Positions 1 through 9,139 of a stretch of DNA of 64,000 bases are shown here, one piece after another. Below the pieces are notes generated by a model. That model did not search any database and had not been told where the DNA came from. It was given only the letters and a program-made list of their open reading frames with translations. The DNA is from Finegoldia magna ATCC 29328. Lineage in GTDB: Bacteria; Bacillota; Clostridia; Tissierellales; Peptoniphilaceae. Every line of letters starts with the position of its first letter. Positions within the stretch are counted from its first letter, which is position 1. Location of the stretch: the NCBI RefSeq assembly GCF_000010185.1, contig NC_010376.1:620001-684000 (forward strand), read 5' to 3'. Made by a program: the position numbers and the translations under genes.

Positions 1-37
1 ATTACCTATAATCGAACATAAAATTCTTTTTGTTTTG

Positions 38-883
38 TTATTCATTAAAAATCTCCGTTAGTGTGTATTTTACTAATTCTTTAATATTTTCATAGATAAA
101 TTCATCATTTATTACTAAAGGATAGTAATTGCTTACCAAATTATAATTGTTTTTCATACTTGTCATTATACATTCTACAAAATCTTTATCAATGTATCCT
201 TCATGTAAGCTCAAACTTAATGTTAAGAACATGTCTTGTGATTGTACTTGAGTTGATTCATACATTGCATCAATTTCAATTTTATTATCTGTAATCAAAA
301 TAATTTCTAAGTTGTTTTTTATTTTTTTAATACTATACAACAAGTATCTGATATTAGTTGAACAAATTTCAAATGTATCAAAGTTTTTTTCGAAGTATTG
401 TATCATATATTCGTAAAGTTTCAATTTGAATGCCAATGATGTTTTGGCAAATTCGATTAATTCATCAGAAATATGATTTGATTTTGAAAATCTTTTGTAA
501 ATTTTTACTGATTTTGATTTTTCATCTATATTAATGTCGAATAATTTAGTTGCCAAATCTTTTGCTTTTAGGGAAGTGAACGAGATTTTGTAGTAATTTC
601 TAATTAATTTCTGTAAATAAATGTAATTATTAACGGCATCAAATTCTGTATATTTTATTATCTTAGCATTGATAAATTTTATATCAAACTCACTAAAACA
701 AATAATTTGTTTGTCCTGTATAATTTTATAAGCTGATTTTATGATTTTTTCTTCACTTTTATTGTTTATCGAGTAAAAATTATAATATCTATCATTTGTA
801 AATATATTTATAAGATAGATATGGTTTTTGTGAGGATCAATTCCCGTTGTTTCTATATTTAAAATTAGCTGATTTTCATTCAT
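38..883 (-). CDS. RNase H-fold (YprB/DnaQ-like) protein, probably inactive
   Basis: A 281-residue cytoplasmic protein. Its N-terminus (IETTG at about residues 10-14, then NHIYLI) is the first motif of DEDD exonucleases and the YprB-type RNase H-like domain, and CFSEFDIKFI (about 62-71) resembles the second motif. The Asp that should precede IETTG is Asn (NIE instead of DIE). The C-terminal acidic position also looks lost, because the segment near EFAKTSLAFKLKL lacks the usual Asp. The fold assignment is therefore reasonable but nuclease activity is doubtful. The start is supported by a GGTGAT ribosome-binding site, and the gene is divergent from the cysteine desulfurase gene. Residues 150-281 resemble nothing I know. 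Confidence 0.6.
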   Translation of the reverse strand: MNENQLILNIETTGIDPHKNHIYLINIFTNDRYYNFYSINNKSEEKIIKSAYKIIQDKQIICFSEFDIKFINAKIIKYTEFDAVNNYIYLQKLIRNYYKISFTSLKAKDLATKLFDINIDEKSKSVKIYKRFSKSNHISDELIEFAKTSLAFKLKLYEYMIQYFEKNFDTFEICSTNIRYLLYSIKKIKNNLEIILITDNKIEIDAMYESTQVQSQDMFLTLSLSLHEGYIDKDFVECIMTSMKNNYNLVSNYYPLVINDEFIYENIKELVKYTLTEIFNE

Positions 884-931
884 TTTATCACCATTTCCAT
901 TATACTATGATTTTGGTAAATTTTCTCTACA

Positions 932-940
932 TGTTATAAT
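932..940 (+). promoter_or_regulatory. Extended -10 promoter for the desulfurase-thiI genes
   Basis: TGTTATAAT is a perfect extended -10 (TG-N-TATAAT) in the 92-base divergent gap, about 35 bases before the desulfurase start. Only a weak -35 (TTGGTA at 913-918) is seen. Confidence 0.5.
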
Positions 941-975
941 ATTAATATGATTTAAAATAGGAATGAAGGGATATA

Positions 976-2103
976 ATGATATATTTAGATAATGCTGCAA
1001 CTACGAAAGTATCTGAAAATGCAGTAAAAGAAATGGTTAATGCAATGACTGTTGATTTTGGTAATCCTTCCAGCTTGTACGATTTTGGAATGAAGGCTGA
1101 AAAACTTGTTACGGATTCAAGAAATTCAATTGCAAACTTATTAAATGTTAAGCCAGAAAATGTGTTTTTTACATCTTGTGGGACTGAAGGTAATAACATT
1201 TCAATAAACGGAAGTGTTACAAATGATAAAAAAGAAGAATTTATAACTACAAGTATTGAACATTCTTCTGTGTTTAAGACTTATAATAAATTGAAGGAAA
1301 ATAGAACTGTTCATTTTGTAAATGTAGGTGATGATTTTAAAGTTGATGATATTATTGATTTGATAAATGACAAGACTCGTTTAGTTTCAGTTATGCATGT
1401 CAATAATGAAACAGGAAAAATTCTACCAATTACAGAATTGGGAAAGAAAATCAAAGAAAAAAATCCTAATACTTTGTTCCACGTAGATGGTATTCAAGGT
1501 TTTGGCAAAATTAAATTGAATCTAAATGAAGCTAAGGTTGATTTCTACACAATTAGCGGTCACAAGATTCACGCTCCAAAAGGAATTGGTGCGATTTTCA
1601 TTAGAAATCCTGAAAGAGTAAAGCCTATTATAACAGGAGGATCACAAGAATTTGGGATTTCACCAGGAACAGAAAATGTTGCAGGGATTGTGGCTTTGAA
1701 ATGCGCGAGTGAAGAAGTTTTTTCAAAAATTGATGAAACTTACGACAGATTATACAAGATGAAATCATATTTGATGGATGAATTATCCAATATTGATGGT
1801 GTGTATTTTAATTCCAAATTGGAAGGATACAGTCCATACATTACAAATGTGTGTTTTAATTACATTAAGAGCGAAGTGTTGCTACACTATTTGGAACAAG
1901 ATGGAATTTATATTTCTACAGGAAGTGCATGTAATGGTTCCAAAAAATCAAGAATTATTCAAAGCATCAATACACCAGATGAATTTTCAGATGGATGTAT
2001 AAGAATTTCATTTACAGATGACACACCTGAAGATGTTTTGGATGTATTTGTTGAGAAATTAAAGCTTAGATTAGAAGATATTAGAGATATTATGAGGAGA
2101 TAA
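976..2103 (+). CDS. Cysteine desulfurase (NifS/IscS family, probably for ThiI)
   Basis: A 375-residue PLP enzyme that removes sulfur from cysteine and passes it on as a persulfide. The N-terminus YLDNAATT is the family signature. The PLP lysine is K197 in SGHKIHAPKG, and the sulfur-carrying cysteine is C319 in STGSACNGS. The length is typical of the short Gram-positive NifS/NifZ group. The stop codon directly abuts the thiI start, and in Bacillus the dedicated desulfurase NifZ is likewise coupled to ThiI, so the likely role is tRNA 4-thiouridine synthesis. Iron-sulfur cluster work is possible but there is no iscU or suf gene nearby. Confidence 0.93.
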   Translation: MIYLDNAATTKVSENAVKEMVNAMTVDFGNPSSLYDFGMKAEKLVTDSRNSIANLLNVKPENVFFTSCGTEGNNISINGSVTNDKKEEFITTSIEHSSVFKTYNKLKENRTVHFVNVGDDFKVDDIIDLINDKTRLVSVMHVNNETGKILPITELGKKIKEKNPNTLFHVDGIQGFGKIKLNLNEAKVDFYTISGHKIHAPKGIGAIFIRNPERVKPIITGGSQEFGISPGTENVAGIVALKCASEEVFSKIDETYDRLYKMKSYLMDELSNIDGVYFNSKLEGYSPYITNVCFNYIKSEVLLHYLEQDGIYISTGSACNGSKKSRIIQSINTPDEFSDGCIRISFTDDTPEDVLDVFVEKLKLRLEDIRDIMRR

Positions 2104-3279
2104 ATGTTAGATTGGTATATATCTGTTAGTTTTGGTGAACTAACATTAAAAGGAAAGAACAGACACACTTTTGAAAAGCGTGCGATAAGTAAAATATTGG
2201 ATGCGATTTCTGATTATAAAATCGAAGAATATTATCAAGAGCAAGGAAAATTATACATCAAAGCCGATGTAAATGATTTTGATGAAATTATAGATCATAT
2301 TAAGAAAGTTTTTGGAATAGTGTACATTAGTCCTTGCGTTAAATGTGAAAAAACGGTTGAAAGTATGCAAGACGGGGTATTAAAGATAATAGAAGGTAAA
2401 ATTATCAAAGATAAACTTCAAACTTTCAAAGTTGATGTTCATAGAGTTGACAAGAGATTCGAACCTAAATCGCCTGAGTTAAATCCACTTTTAGGTGGCA
2501 CTATATTAAAAAAATATGGAAATTACGTTAAGGTTGACATCAAGAATCCTGATTTTTTCATTTATGTAGACATTAAGGATAATTGTTATGTTTACACTGA
2601 TAGAATAAAAGGATGGGGAGGACTTCCAATTGGAAGTTCCGGAAGAGGTTTGTTGTTATTATCTGGTGGTATAGACAGTCCGGTAGCTGCTTTTTTGATG
2701 GCGAAAAGAGGAGTGCGTGTAGATTGTTTGCATTTCCACAGTTATCCATTCACAAGTCAAAGAGGATTTGAGAAGGTTAAGCAGTTAGCAGAAGAAGTTT
2801 CATATTACACTGGCAATATTAACTTTTATTCTGTGAATTTGCTTCCTGTTTACAAAGCTATCACTAAAAACTGCAAAGAAAGAATGATGACTATTATTTC
2901 TAGAAGATTCATGATGAGAATTGCAGAAAGAATTGCGAATGAAAACAAAATAGACGCTTTGATTACAGGAGAAAGTTTGGGACAAGTTGCAAGCCAAACT
3001 ATTCAAGGTGTTTCAGTTATTAATGAAGTTACAAGTCTTCCTATTTTAAGGCCTTTAATTGCAAGTGATAAAACAGAAATCATAGAAATTGCAAGGGAAA
3101 TTGGAACGTATGAAACATCGATTTTGCCTTTTGAAGATTGTTGCACGGTGTTTACACCGAAAAGACCAGTCACTAAACCAAGAATTTACGATGTCAAAAG
3201 AGAAGAAGAAAATTTAGATATTGAAGCCTTGGTTCAAGAGTGTATTGATAATATGGAATTGATTAAGATTAGACAATAG
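2104..3279 (+). CDS. thiI: tRNA 4-thiouridine synthase ThiI
   Basis: A 391-residue cytoplasmic enzyme that adenylates and thiolates U8 of tRNA. An N-terminal ferredoxin-like and THUMP region (about 1-165) is followed by a PP-loop ATPase with SGGIDSPVA starting at S187. The adjacent cysteines C346 and C347 in DCCTVF lie where the family keeps a catalytic cysteine. The rhodanese domain found in enterobacterial ThiI is absent, as is usual in Gram-positives. The ATG follows the desulfurase TAA with no gap, which indicates translational coupling to the sulfur donor. Confidence 0.95.
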   Translation: MLDWYISVSFGELTLKGKNRHTFEKRAISKILDAISDYKIEEYYQEQGKLYIKADVNDFDEIIDHIKKVFGIVYISPCVKCEKTVESMQDGVLKIIEGKIIKDKLQTFKVDVHRVDKRFEPKSPELNPLLGGTILKKYGNYVKVDIKNPDFFIYVDIKDNCYVYTDRIKGWGGLPIGSSGRGLLLLSGGIDSPVAAFLMAKRGVRVDCLHFHSYPFTSQRGFEKVKQLAEEVSYYTGNINFYSVNLLPVYKAITKNCKERMMTIISRRFMMRIAERIANENKIDALITGESLGQVASQTIQGVSVINEVTSLPILRPLIASDKTEIIEIAREIGTYETSILPFEDCCTVFTPKRPVTKPRIYDVKREEENLDIEALVQECIDNMELIKIRQ

Positions 3280-3287
3280 GAGGAAAT

Positions 3288-3842
3288 ATGAAAAAAGCAG
3301 GAGTTATTATAGGTATTATTGTAGTATTAGCATTATTGTTAATACCACAATACAATGGATTAGTTCAGTCAAAAGAAAATGTGAATGAGGCTTATGCACA
3401 AGTTCAAAATGTTGTTCAAAGGAGAGCGGATTTAATTCCAAACTTGGTTAACACAGCAAAAGGATTTGCAAAACACGAAGAAGATGTGTTCATCAAAGTT
3501 TCTGAAGCTAGAAGCGGCGTAAAGAATGCAAAAGATCCACAAGAATTAGCAAAAGCAAATGATGAGTTGACAAATGCATTAAATGGAATGAATGTTGTTG
3601 TCGAAAGATATCCAGAATTAAAATCAGATACACATTTCACACAACTTATGGATGAATTAGCAGGCTCTGAAAATAGAATAGCTACAGAAAGAAAGAATTA
3701 TAACACAGTTGTAAAAACATACAATCAAAAAGTTAAGAGATTCCCAACAGTAATATTTGCTAGATTAATGGGATTCAGTTCTGAAAAATACTTTGAAGCT
3801 GATGCTTCAGCACAAAAAGCACCACAAGTTAATTTTGAATAG
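3288..3842 (+). CDS. lemA: LemA family membrane protein
   Basis: A 184-residue protein with one N-terminal membrane segment (about 4-22) followed by a helical domain. The family signature is clear: YNGLVQSKENVNEAYAQV, then RRADLIPNLVNTAKGF. LemA proteins have an extracytoplasmic coiled-coil domain and no settled biochemical role. The gene follows thiI by eight bases, with AGGAGG as ribosome-binding site, and is followed by a TPM-domain gene, a pairing seen in many bacteria. Confidence 0.92.
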   Translation: MKKAGVIIGIIVVLALLLIPQYNGLVQSKENVNEAYAQVQNVVQRRADLIPNLVNTAKGFAKHEEDVFIKVSEARSGVKNAKDPQELAKANDELTNALNGMNVVVERYPELKSDTHFTQLMDELAGSENRIATERKNYNTVVKTYNQKVKRFPTVIFARLMGFSSEKYFEADASAQKAPQVNFE

Positions 3843-3854
3843 GACAAATAAATA

Positions 3855-4694
3855 ATGAGAAAGCAATGTAGATGGATATTCTCATTTGTTTTAGCTTTTT
3901 TATTAATTTTTAATGTAAATGCTTTTGCCCAAGATTTACCGAAATCACCGGATACTTTTTATCTTGATGAGATGGGTGTTATTAGCCAGGAAGTTAAAGA
4001 TAAAATAGTTAAGACGAATGTAGAACTTGAGCAAAAAACAGGCTCACAAGTGCTTGTCGTGACAATAAAAGATTTAAAAGGAAGAGATCCTGTTGATTAT
4101 GGCGTTGATTTGTTTAACAAATGGAAAATCGGAGATGCCACTAAGAAAAACGGTGTTCTGATTTTATTATCACAAGATTTAAATGAACCTAAGGGTCGTA
4201 ATCGTCACATCAATATCATAACAGGTTATGGAATTGAAGGAAGACTTAACGACGGTAAAGTTGGTAGAATTATCGATGAATATATGCTAGATGATTTAAA
4301 AGACGGAAATTATTCTAACGCTTTACAAGAAGGATTCAATGCGGTTGTCAGTGAAGTCGCTGCTGAATATAACGTAGAATTAAATGGCGACTTTGACAAA
4401 TATCAAGAAAATTTAAGTAGAAATACACAGCCACCACTTTTTAATACTATATTAAGAATAATAATATTTCTTATTATTTTGTATTTTATTTCTAGGAATA
4501 ATCGTAGAAATCGTCGATACGGAGGTAGAAGACGAGGTGGCACAATATTCTTCCCGGGTTTTGGTGGAGGATTCGATGACGATGACTTCGGTGGATTCGG
4601 CGGAGGATTTGGAGGAGGTTCTTCTGGAGGCTGGGGAGGATTCTCTGGCGGAGGAGGCTCATCCGGAGGTGGAGGAGCTGGAAGAAGCTTTTAA
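3855..4694 (+). CDS. TPM-domain membrane protein with glycine-rich tail
   Basis: A 279-residue protein. A signal peptide (about 1-26, ending near NAFAQ) leads into a TPM (YgcG-type) domain at about 30-175 with SQVLVVTIKDL and an NIITGYGIEGRLNDG block. A membrane helix (about 198-213) and an Arg/Gly linker follow, then a run of Gly, Ser and Phe to GGGGAGRSF at the C-terminus. TPM domains bind metal, and some have acid phosphatase activity in photosystem repair; the role in Firmicutes is unknown. The tandem placement after LemA suggests a shared envelope function. Confidence 0.85.
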   Translation: MRKQCRWIFSFVLAFLLIFNVNAFAQDLPKSPDTFYLDEMGVISQEVKDKIVKTNVELEQKTGSQVLVVTIKDLKGRDPVDYGVDLFNKWKIGDATKKNGVLILLSQDLNEPKGRNRHINIITGYGIEGRLNDGKVGRIIDEYMLDDLKDGNYSNALQEGFNAVVSEVAAEYNVELNGDFDKYQENLSRNTQPPLFNTILRIIIFLIILYFISRNNRRNRRYGGRRRGGTIFFPGFGGGFDDDDFGGFGGGFGGGSSGGWGGFSGGGGSSGGGGAGRSF

Positions 4695-4705
4695 TTAGAT
4701 TTATG

Positions 4706-4738
4706 AAATACTCTCAATTAATTTTGGGAGTATTTTTT
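4706..4738 (+). terminator. Terminator after the TPM-domain gene
   Basis: An 11-base stem (AAATACTCTCA / TGGGAGTATTT, with one wobble pair) is followed by a T run. It closes the desulfurase-thiI-lemA-TPM block. Confidence 0.8.
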
Positions 4739-4792
4739 AGTGAAAATTCAGTAAAATATTTTTAACATTTTGTTTAATTTTGTGTGTCTTTA

Positions 4793-4801
4793 TGTTATAA
4801 T
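4793..4801 (+). promoter_or_regulatory. Extended -10 promoter for the polyamine operon
   Basis: TGTTATAAT is a perfect extended -10 about 35 bases before the XRE-cupin gene. A GTTTAAT heptamer occurs on both sides of it (4772-4778 and 4809-4815) and could be an operator half-site. Confidence 0.5.
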
Positions 4802-4836
4802 ACTTTTGGTTTAATATTTTAAGTAAGGAGATAATA

Positions 4837-5376
4837 ATGGAAATAGGAGATAAAATAAGATCTTTAAGATTAAAACTTGGTTTGACCCAAGAAGAATTGG
4901 CAGAAAGATCGGATTTAACAAAAGGTTTTATATCCCAATTAGAAAGAGATTTGACAAGTCCTTCTGTGGATTCACTTAATTACGTGTTGAATGCTTTGGG
5001 AACTGATATGGCTACTTTTTTTGCAGATGATCTTTCTGTAAAAGAAATTTTCACAAAAGAAGATTATCAATCTAGCGAAGATGTTAGCATGAAATCTTCT
5101 ATTACATGGCTTGTTCCAAAATCTCAGGTAAACACTATGGAGCCTGTTCTTATTACACTTAAGGGCAAGGGAGAAACTAAAGAGTACAATCCTTTTGAAG
5201 GTGAAGAGTTTGGATATGTTTTGGAAGGAAGTTGTAACATTTATCTTGACAATGAAAAATATAAATTAAAAAAGGGTGATTGTTTTTACACAAAGTGCAA
5301 TAAAACTAGAATGTTAGAAAATAATGGCACAAAAATCTGCGAGGTGATATGGGTTATGTCACCACCAAATTTTTAG
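4837..5376 (+). CDS. XRE-family regulator with cupin domain (polyamine operon)
   Basis: A 179-residue DNA-binding protein. An N-terminal helix-turn-helix (about 7-62: IRSLRLKLGLTQEELAERS, then KGFISQLERDLTSPSVDSL) is joined to a C-terminal cupin (about 110-178) with the EEFGYVLEG and KLKKGDCFY motifs. Such XRE-cupin regulators commonly sit directly upstream of potABCD and are thought to sense polyamines. The gene is 12 bases before potA, so it is probably co-transcribed and autoregulated. Confidence 0.88.
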   Translation: MEIGDKIRSLRLKLGLTQEELAERSDLTKGFISQLERDLTSPSVDSLNYVLNALGTDMATFFADDLSVKEIFTKEDYQSSEDVSMKSSITWLVPKSQVNTMEPVLITLKGKGETKEYNPFEGEEFGYVLEGSCNIYLDNEKYKLKKGDCFYTKCNKTRMLENNGTKICEVIWVMSPPNF

Positions 5377-5388
5377 GGGGAATATTTC

Positions 5389-6435
5389 ATGGATAATATC
5401 ATTGAATTAATCGGTATTAATAAGTCTTTTGAAGATGAACACATTTTAAAAGATTTGAATCTTTACATTAGAAATAAGGAGTTTTTGACATTATTGGGAC
5501 CATCAGGTTGCGGTAAAACTACAACGTTGAGATTGATTGCTGGATTTGAAACTCCAGATACGGGCAAAATCATGTTTGAAGGAAAAGACATCAGTAATAT
5601 TGCACCTTATAAGAGAAATGTGAACACGGTTTTTCAAAAATACGCTTTATTTCCTAATATGAATGTATTCGAAAATATCGCTTTTGGTTTGAGAATCAAA
5701 AAAATGAATGAAAAATTAATCAGAGAAAAAGTAACAGAAGTTTTGAAGCTTGTGAATTTATCCGGTTTTGAAAAAAGAAAGATAAATAACTTGAGTGGAG
5801 GTCAACAACAAAGAATTGCTATAGCAAGAGCGTTGGTCAATGAACCAAGCGTTTTGTTGTTGGATGAACCATTGGGCGCTTTGGATTTGAAGTTGAGAAA
5901 AGGAATGCAAAACGAACTCAAAAATATTCAAGAAAGAATCGGCATTACTTTTGTTTATGTAACTCATGATCAAGAAGAAGCTTTGACTATGAGTGATACT
6001 ATCGTTGTTATGGAAAATGGAATTATTCAACAAATTGGAACTCCAGAAGATATTTACAACGAACCTAAGAATGAGTTTGTAGCTAAATTTATCGGCGAAA
6101 GCAACATAATCGATGGGGTGTTTTTAGAAGATTGCATGGTGGAATTTTCTAATCATAAATGGAAGTGCGTTGATAAAGGATTTGCAAAAAATGAAAATGT
6201 CCAAGTTGTTATAAGGCCCGAAGATGTGGAGATAGTTGCCCCAGAAAAAGGACAAATCAAAGGTACAGTTATAAGCGACAGATTCAAAGGAATTCACTAT
6301 GAAATGTTTGTAGATACTGGTGATTTCAAGTATAAGGCTCAATCAACAATTAATAAACCTCAAGGAAGTATGGTAGGAATTAACATTGATCCAGATAATA
6401 TTCATATAATGAAGAGGTGCGACGATGAAGCTTAA
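5389..6435 (+). CDS. potA: Spermidine/putrescine importer ATPase PotA
   Basis: A 348-residue ABC ATPase. Walker A GPSGCGKT is at 37-44, the Q-loop glutamine near 83, the LSGGQQQ signature at 135-141, Walker B LLLDE at 156-160 and the switch His near 193. A C-terminal TOBE-like regulatory domain (about 240-345) includes [10 protein letters not shown]. It energises the PotBC channel from the cytoplasmic side. GGGGGAAT just before the ATG is a good ribosome-binding site. The 3' end overlaps potB. Confidence 0.95.
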   Translation: MDNIIELIGINKSFEDEHILKDLNLYIRNKEFLTLLGPSGCGKTTTLRLIAGFETPDTGKIMFEGKDISNIAPYKRNVNTVFQKYALFPNMNVFENIAFGLRIKKMNEKLIREKVTEVLKLVNLSGFEKRKINNLSGGQQQRIAIARALVNEPSVLLLDEPLGALDLKLRKGMQNELKNIQERIGITFVYVTHDQEEALTMSDTIVVMENGIIQQIGTPEDIYNEPKNEFVAKFIGESNIIDGVFLEDCMVEFSNHKWKCVDKGFAKNENVQVVIRPEDVEIVAPEKGQIKGTVISDRFKGIHYEMFVDTGDFKYKAQSTINKPQGSMVGINIDPDNIHIMKRCDDEA

Positions 6436-7234
6436 GAAATTATCGATTCCTTACGCTATTTGGATATTATTTTTCATTGTATTTCCATTGTTTCTTATTG
6501 TTTATTATTCAGTTACAACTGGATCATTGAGAGATTTTTCCAATCCACAATTTTCACTTGAATATTTTTACAGATTTTTTACATCGAAATATGTAAAAGT
6601 TCTTTTGAACTCTATTAGATTAGCATTTATAAGTACAGTAATTTGTTTGTTGATTGGATATCCGACAGCTTATTTTATCAGTAAAGTAGACAAAAAATAC
6701 AAGGCTGTATTGATGCTTATGATAGTTATTCCGATGTGGATGAACTTTTTATTGAGAACTTATGCATGGATTATTTTAACTGGTAAAAACGGAATAATTA
6801 ACAGTGTGTTAATTCATTTTGGTTTTTCTCCCATTAAAATGCTATACACTGAAGGAGCTATTTTAATGGGGATGGTTTACAATTTCCTACCTTTCATGAT
6901 ACTTCCTATTTTCTCAATTTTGGATAAATCAGATTATTCATTAGTAGAAGCAAGCTATGATTTGGGAGCATCTAGGTTACAAACTTTTTTACGAGTTGTA
7001 TTTCCAATGAGTTTACCAGGGGTAATTACAGGAATTACTATGGTATTTATTCCAGCGATTTCTACATTCGAAATATCGGCATTGCTTGGTGGAAACAAAT
7101 ACAATTTGATAGGAAATATAATTGAGCATCAATTTAGGATAGCTGGAAATTGGCATTACGGTAGTGCAATTTCTGTAGTACTTATAATTATGATTTTAAT
7201 TTCATTAGCTTTTACGAATGAGAAGGGAGAATAA
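6425..7234 (+). CDS. potB: Spermidine/putrescine permease PotB
   Basis: A 269-residue inner-membrane permease with about six membrane helices, including an N-terminal helix (10-29). The EAA loop that docks on the ATPase is visible as [25 protein letters not shown]. It overlaps potA by 11 bases and ends just before potC. With PotC it forms the polyamine translocation path. Confidence 0.93.
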   Translation: MKLKKLSIPYAIWILFFIVFPLFLIVYYSVTTGSLRDFSNPQFSLEYFYRFFTSKYVKVLLNSIRLAFISTVICLLIGYPTAYFISKVDKKYKAVLMLMIVIPMWMNFLLRTYAWIILTGKNGIINSVLIHFGFSPIKMLYTEGAILMGMVYNFLPFMILPIFSILDKSDYSLVEASYDLGASRLQTFLRVVFPMSLPGVITGITMVFIPAISTFEISALLGGNKYNLIGNIIEHQFRIAGNWHYGSAISVVLIIMILISLAFTNEKGE

Positions 7235-7235
7235 A

Positions 7236-8009
7236 ATGAAAGAATTTTTCAAGAAATTTTATTTAGCATTGGTATTTTTATTCCTTTACGGACCAATTGC
7301 TGTTTTGATGGTATTTTCATTTAACGATTCTCGTTTGAAAGGAAGCTGGGTTGGATTTACTTTCAAATGGTACAAGGAATTATTGCACAATGAAGAAATC
7401 TTGTCATCATTTAAAACGACTATTTTGATTGCCATACTAGCAACAATAATCGCTACAATTTTGGGAACGATAGCTGCAATAGGAATTTATTATTTAAGAG
7501 GATACAAAAAATCTTTGCTTTTAAATATGAATTATCTTCCGGTTTTAAATCCTGATATCGTGACAGCGGTTGGCCTAATGGTAATATTTAACTTGATGAA
7601 TTTTCCATTTGGATTTTTTACAATGTTGTTGTCACATATAACATTTACAACACCTTATGTAATACTTGCTGTGTTGCCGAAATTAGCACAAATGAATAAA
7701 TTTTTGCCAGAGGCTGCGATGGATATGGGAGCAACTCCATTCTACACTTTGAGAAAAGTTGTATTGCCAGAAATTAAAACAGGAGTTTTTTCGGGAAGTT
7801 TGTTGGCATTTACACTTAGCATAGATGATTTTGTAATCAGTTTCTTCACGACAGGTCACGGCGTATCAAATCTTTCAGTTACAGTGTACTCTATGGCGAA
7901 AAAAGGTGTTAATCCAGCAATTAATGCTTTAAGCACAATTATGTTTTTGGTAATGGTTATTCTATTGTTGATTCTTCACAAGAGAACAAATCTATTGGAG
8001 GAGTTATAA
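7236..8009 (+). CDS. potC: Spermidine/putrescine permease PotC
   Basis: A 257-residue second permease of the importer. I start it at 7236 (MKEFFKKFYLAL), because GAAGGGAGA lies at the right distance upstream. A longer frame from 7218 would overlap potB and consume that ribosome-binding site. About six membrane helices are present, and the EAA loop reads EAAMDMGATPFYTLRKVVLPE. The gene lies one base before potD. Confidence 0.92.
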   Translation: MKEFFKKFYLALVFLFLYGPIAVLMVFSFNDSRLKGSWVGFTFKWYKELLHNEEILSSFKTTILIAILATIIATILGTIAAIGIYYLRGYKKSLLLNMNYLPVLNPDIVTAVGLMVIFNLMNFPFGFFTMLLSHITFTTPYVILAVLPKLAQMNKFLPEAAMDMGATPFYTLRKVVLPEIKTGVFSGSLLAFTLSIDDFVISFFTTGHGVSNLSVTVYSMAKKGVNPAINALSTIMFLVMVILLLILHKRTNLLEEL

Positions 8010-8010
8010 T

Positions 8011-9036
8011 ATGAAGAAAATTTTATTATTTTTATTAACTATATTGGTTTTGACTTCTTGCTCCAAGGATGAATCGAATGTCTTGTATGTGTACAATTGG
8101 GGAGAGTACATTGAACCAGCTTTACTAGATAAGTTTGAAAAAGAAACGGGAATTAAAGTAATCTATGATACTTTTGAGCAAAACGAAGATATGTATATGA
8201 AAGTAAAAGAAGGAGGCAGCAATTACGATGTTGTTGTTCCTTCTGATTACATGGCTGAAAAAATGATTAAGCAAGGGATGCTTGAAAAAATTGATTATAG
8301 TAAAATTCCAAACTTCAAATACATCGATCAAAGATTTAAAAATTTAGATTATGATCCTAAAAATGAATATACAGTTCCATATATGTGGGGAACTGTTGGA
8401 ATTCTTTACAATAAAAACAAAGTAAAAGAAAAAGTCGACAGCTGGAATATTTTGTGGGATGAAAAGTACAAGGACAACATCATAATGATGAACTCCACAA
8501 GAGATACTCTAGGAGTAGCATTGAAAAGATTAGGATATTCGATGAATTCAAGAAATGAGGCTGAGTTAGAGAAAGCAAAACAGTCATTAATAAAACAAAA
8601 AGATTTGGTACTTGCTTATCTTGTAGATGAAACTAAAACTCAAATGGTCAATGAAGAAGCAGATCTCGCAGTAATGTATTCAGGGGATGCAATTGTTTCT
8701 AAAGGGGAAAATGAAAATTTGGAATATGTAATTCCAAAAGAAGGATCAAATTTGTGGTTTGATACATTGGCTATTTTGAAAAACGCAAAAAATAAGGAAA
8801 ACGCCGAAAAATTTATCAATTTTATGACAAATCCTGAAAATGCAAAATTAAATGCAGAATACATTGGTTATTCTCTTCCATCTACTCAAGCAAGAAAACT
8901 TTTGGATAAAGAAATCCAAGAAGATAAAACAGCTTATCCTGATTTATCAAAGCATAAAAACATGGAAATATTCAAGGATCCATCAGATTTTGTAGAAAAA
9001 TACGATGATATATGGGCTGATATAAAAGCAAATTAA
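8011..9036 (+). CDS. potD: Spermidine/putrescine-binding lipoprotein PotD
   Basis: A 341-residue extracellular solute-binding protein. The signal peptide ends in the lipobox LTSC with C17 as the lipidated residue. The mature protein opens with VLYVYNWGEYIEP, the hallmark of PotD/PotF, and keeps NYDVVVPSDYMAEKM and YTVPYMWGTVGILYN. It delivers polyamines to PotBC. It is the last gene of the operon and is followed by a terminator. Confidence 0.95.
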   Translation: MKKILLFLLTILVLTSCSKDESNVLYVYNWGEYIEPALLDKFEKETGIKVIYDTFEQNEDMYMKVKEGGSNYDVVVPSDYMAEKMIKQGMLEKIDYSKIPNFKYIDQRFKNLDYDPKNEYTVPYMWGTVGILYNKNKVKEKVDSWNILWDEKYKDNIIMMNSTRDTLGVALKRLGYSMNSRNEAELEKAKQSLIKQKDLVLAYLVDETKTQMVNEEADLAVMYSGDAIVSKGENENLEYVIPKEGSNLWFDTLAILKNAKNKENAEKFINFMTNPENAKLNAEYIGYSLPSTQARKLLDKEIQEDKTAYPDLSKHKNMEIFKDPSDFVEKYDDIWADIKAN

Positions 9037-9041
9037 TTTGA

Positions 9042-9074
9042 AAAAGTGCAAGAGATTTTCTTTTGTACTTTTTT
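9042..9074 (+). terminator. Terminator after potD
   Basis: AAAAGTGCAA pairs with TTGTACTTTT (one wobble) around a loop of about nine bases, followed by T residues. Confidence 0.75.
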
Positions 9075-9083
9075 AGTTTGAGA

Positions 9084-9112
9084 TTGAATAATAGACGAAA
9101 TTTTCATATAAT
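9084..9112 (+). promoter_or_regulatory. Sigma-A promoter for uppP
   Basis: TTGAAT (9084-9089), a 17-base spacer, and TATAAT (9107-9112). The spacing is ideal and it lies 28 bases before the uppP start. Confidence 0.75.
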
Positions 9113-9139
9113 ATGATTAGTTAAGAAATTGGAGGAAAT

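Noticed and set aside
4537-4694. Glycine-codon-rich stretch as a DNA repeat
   Set aside because: The GGAGGA-like repeats are the coding sequence of the low-complexity tail, in frame to the stop codon, so no separate DNA repeat is called.
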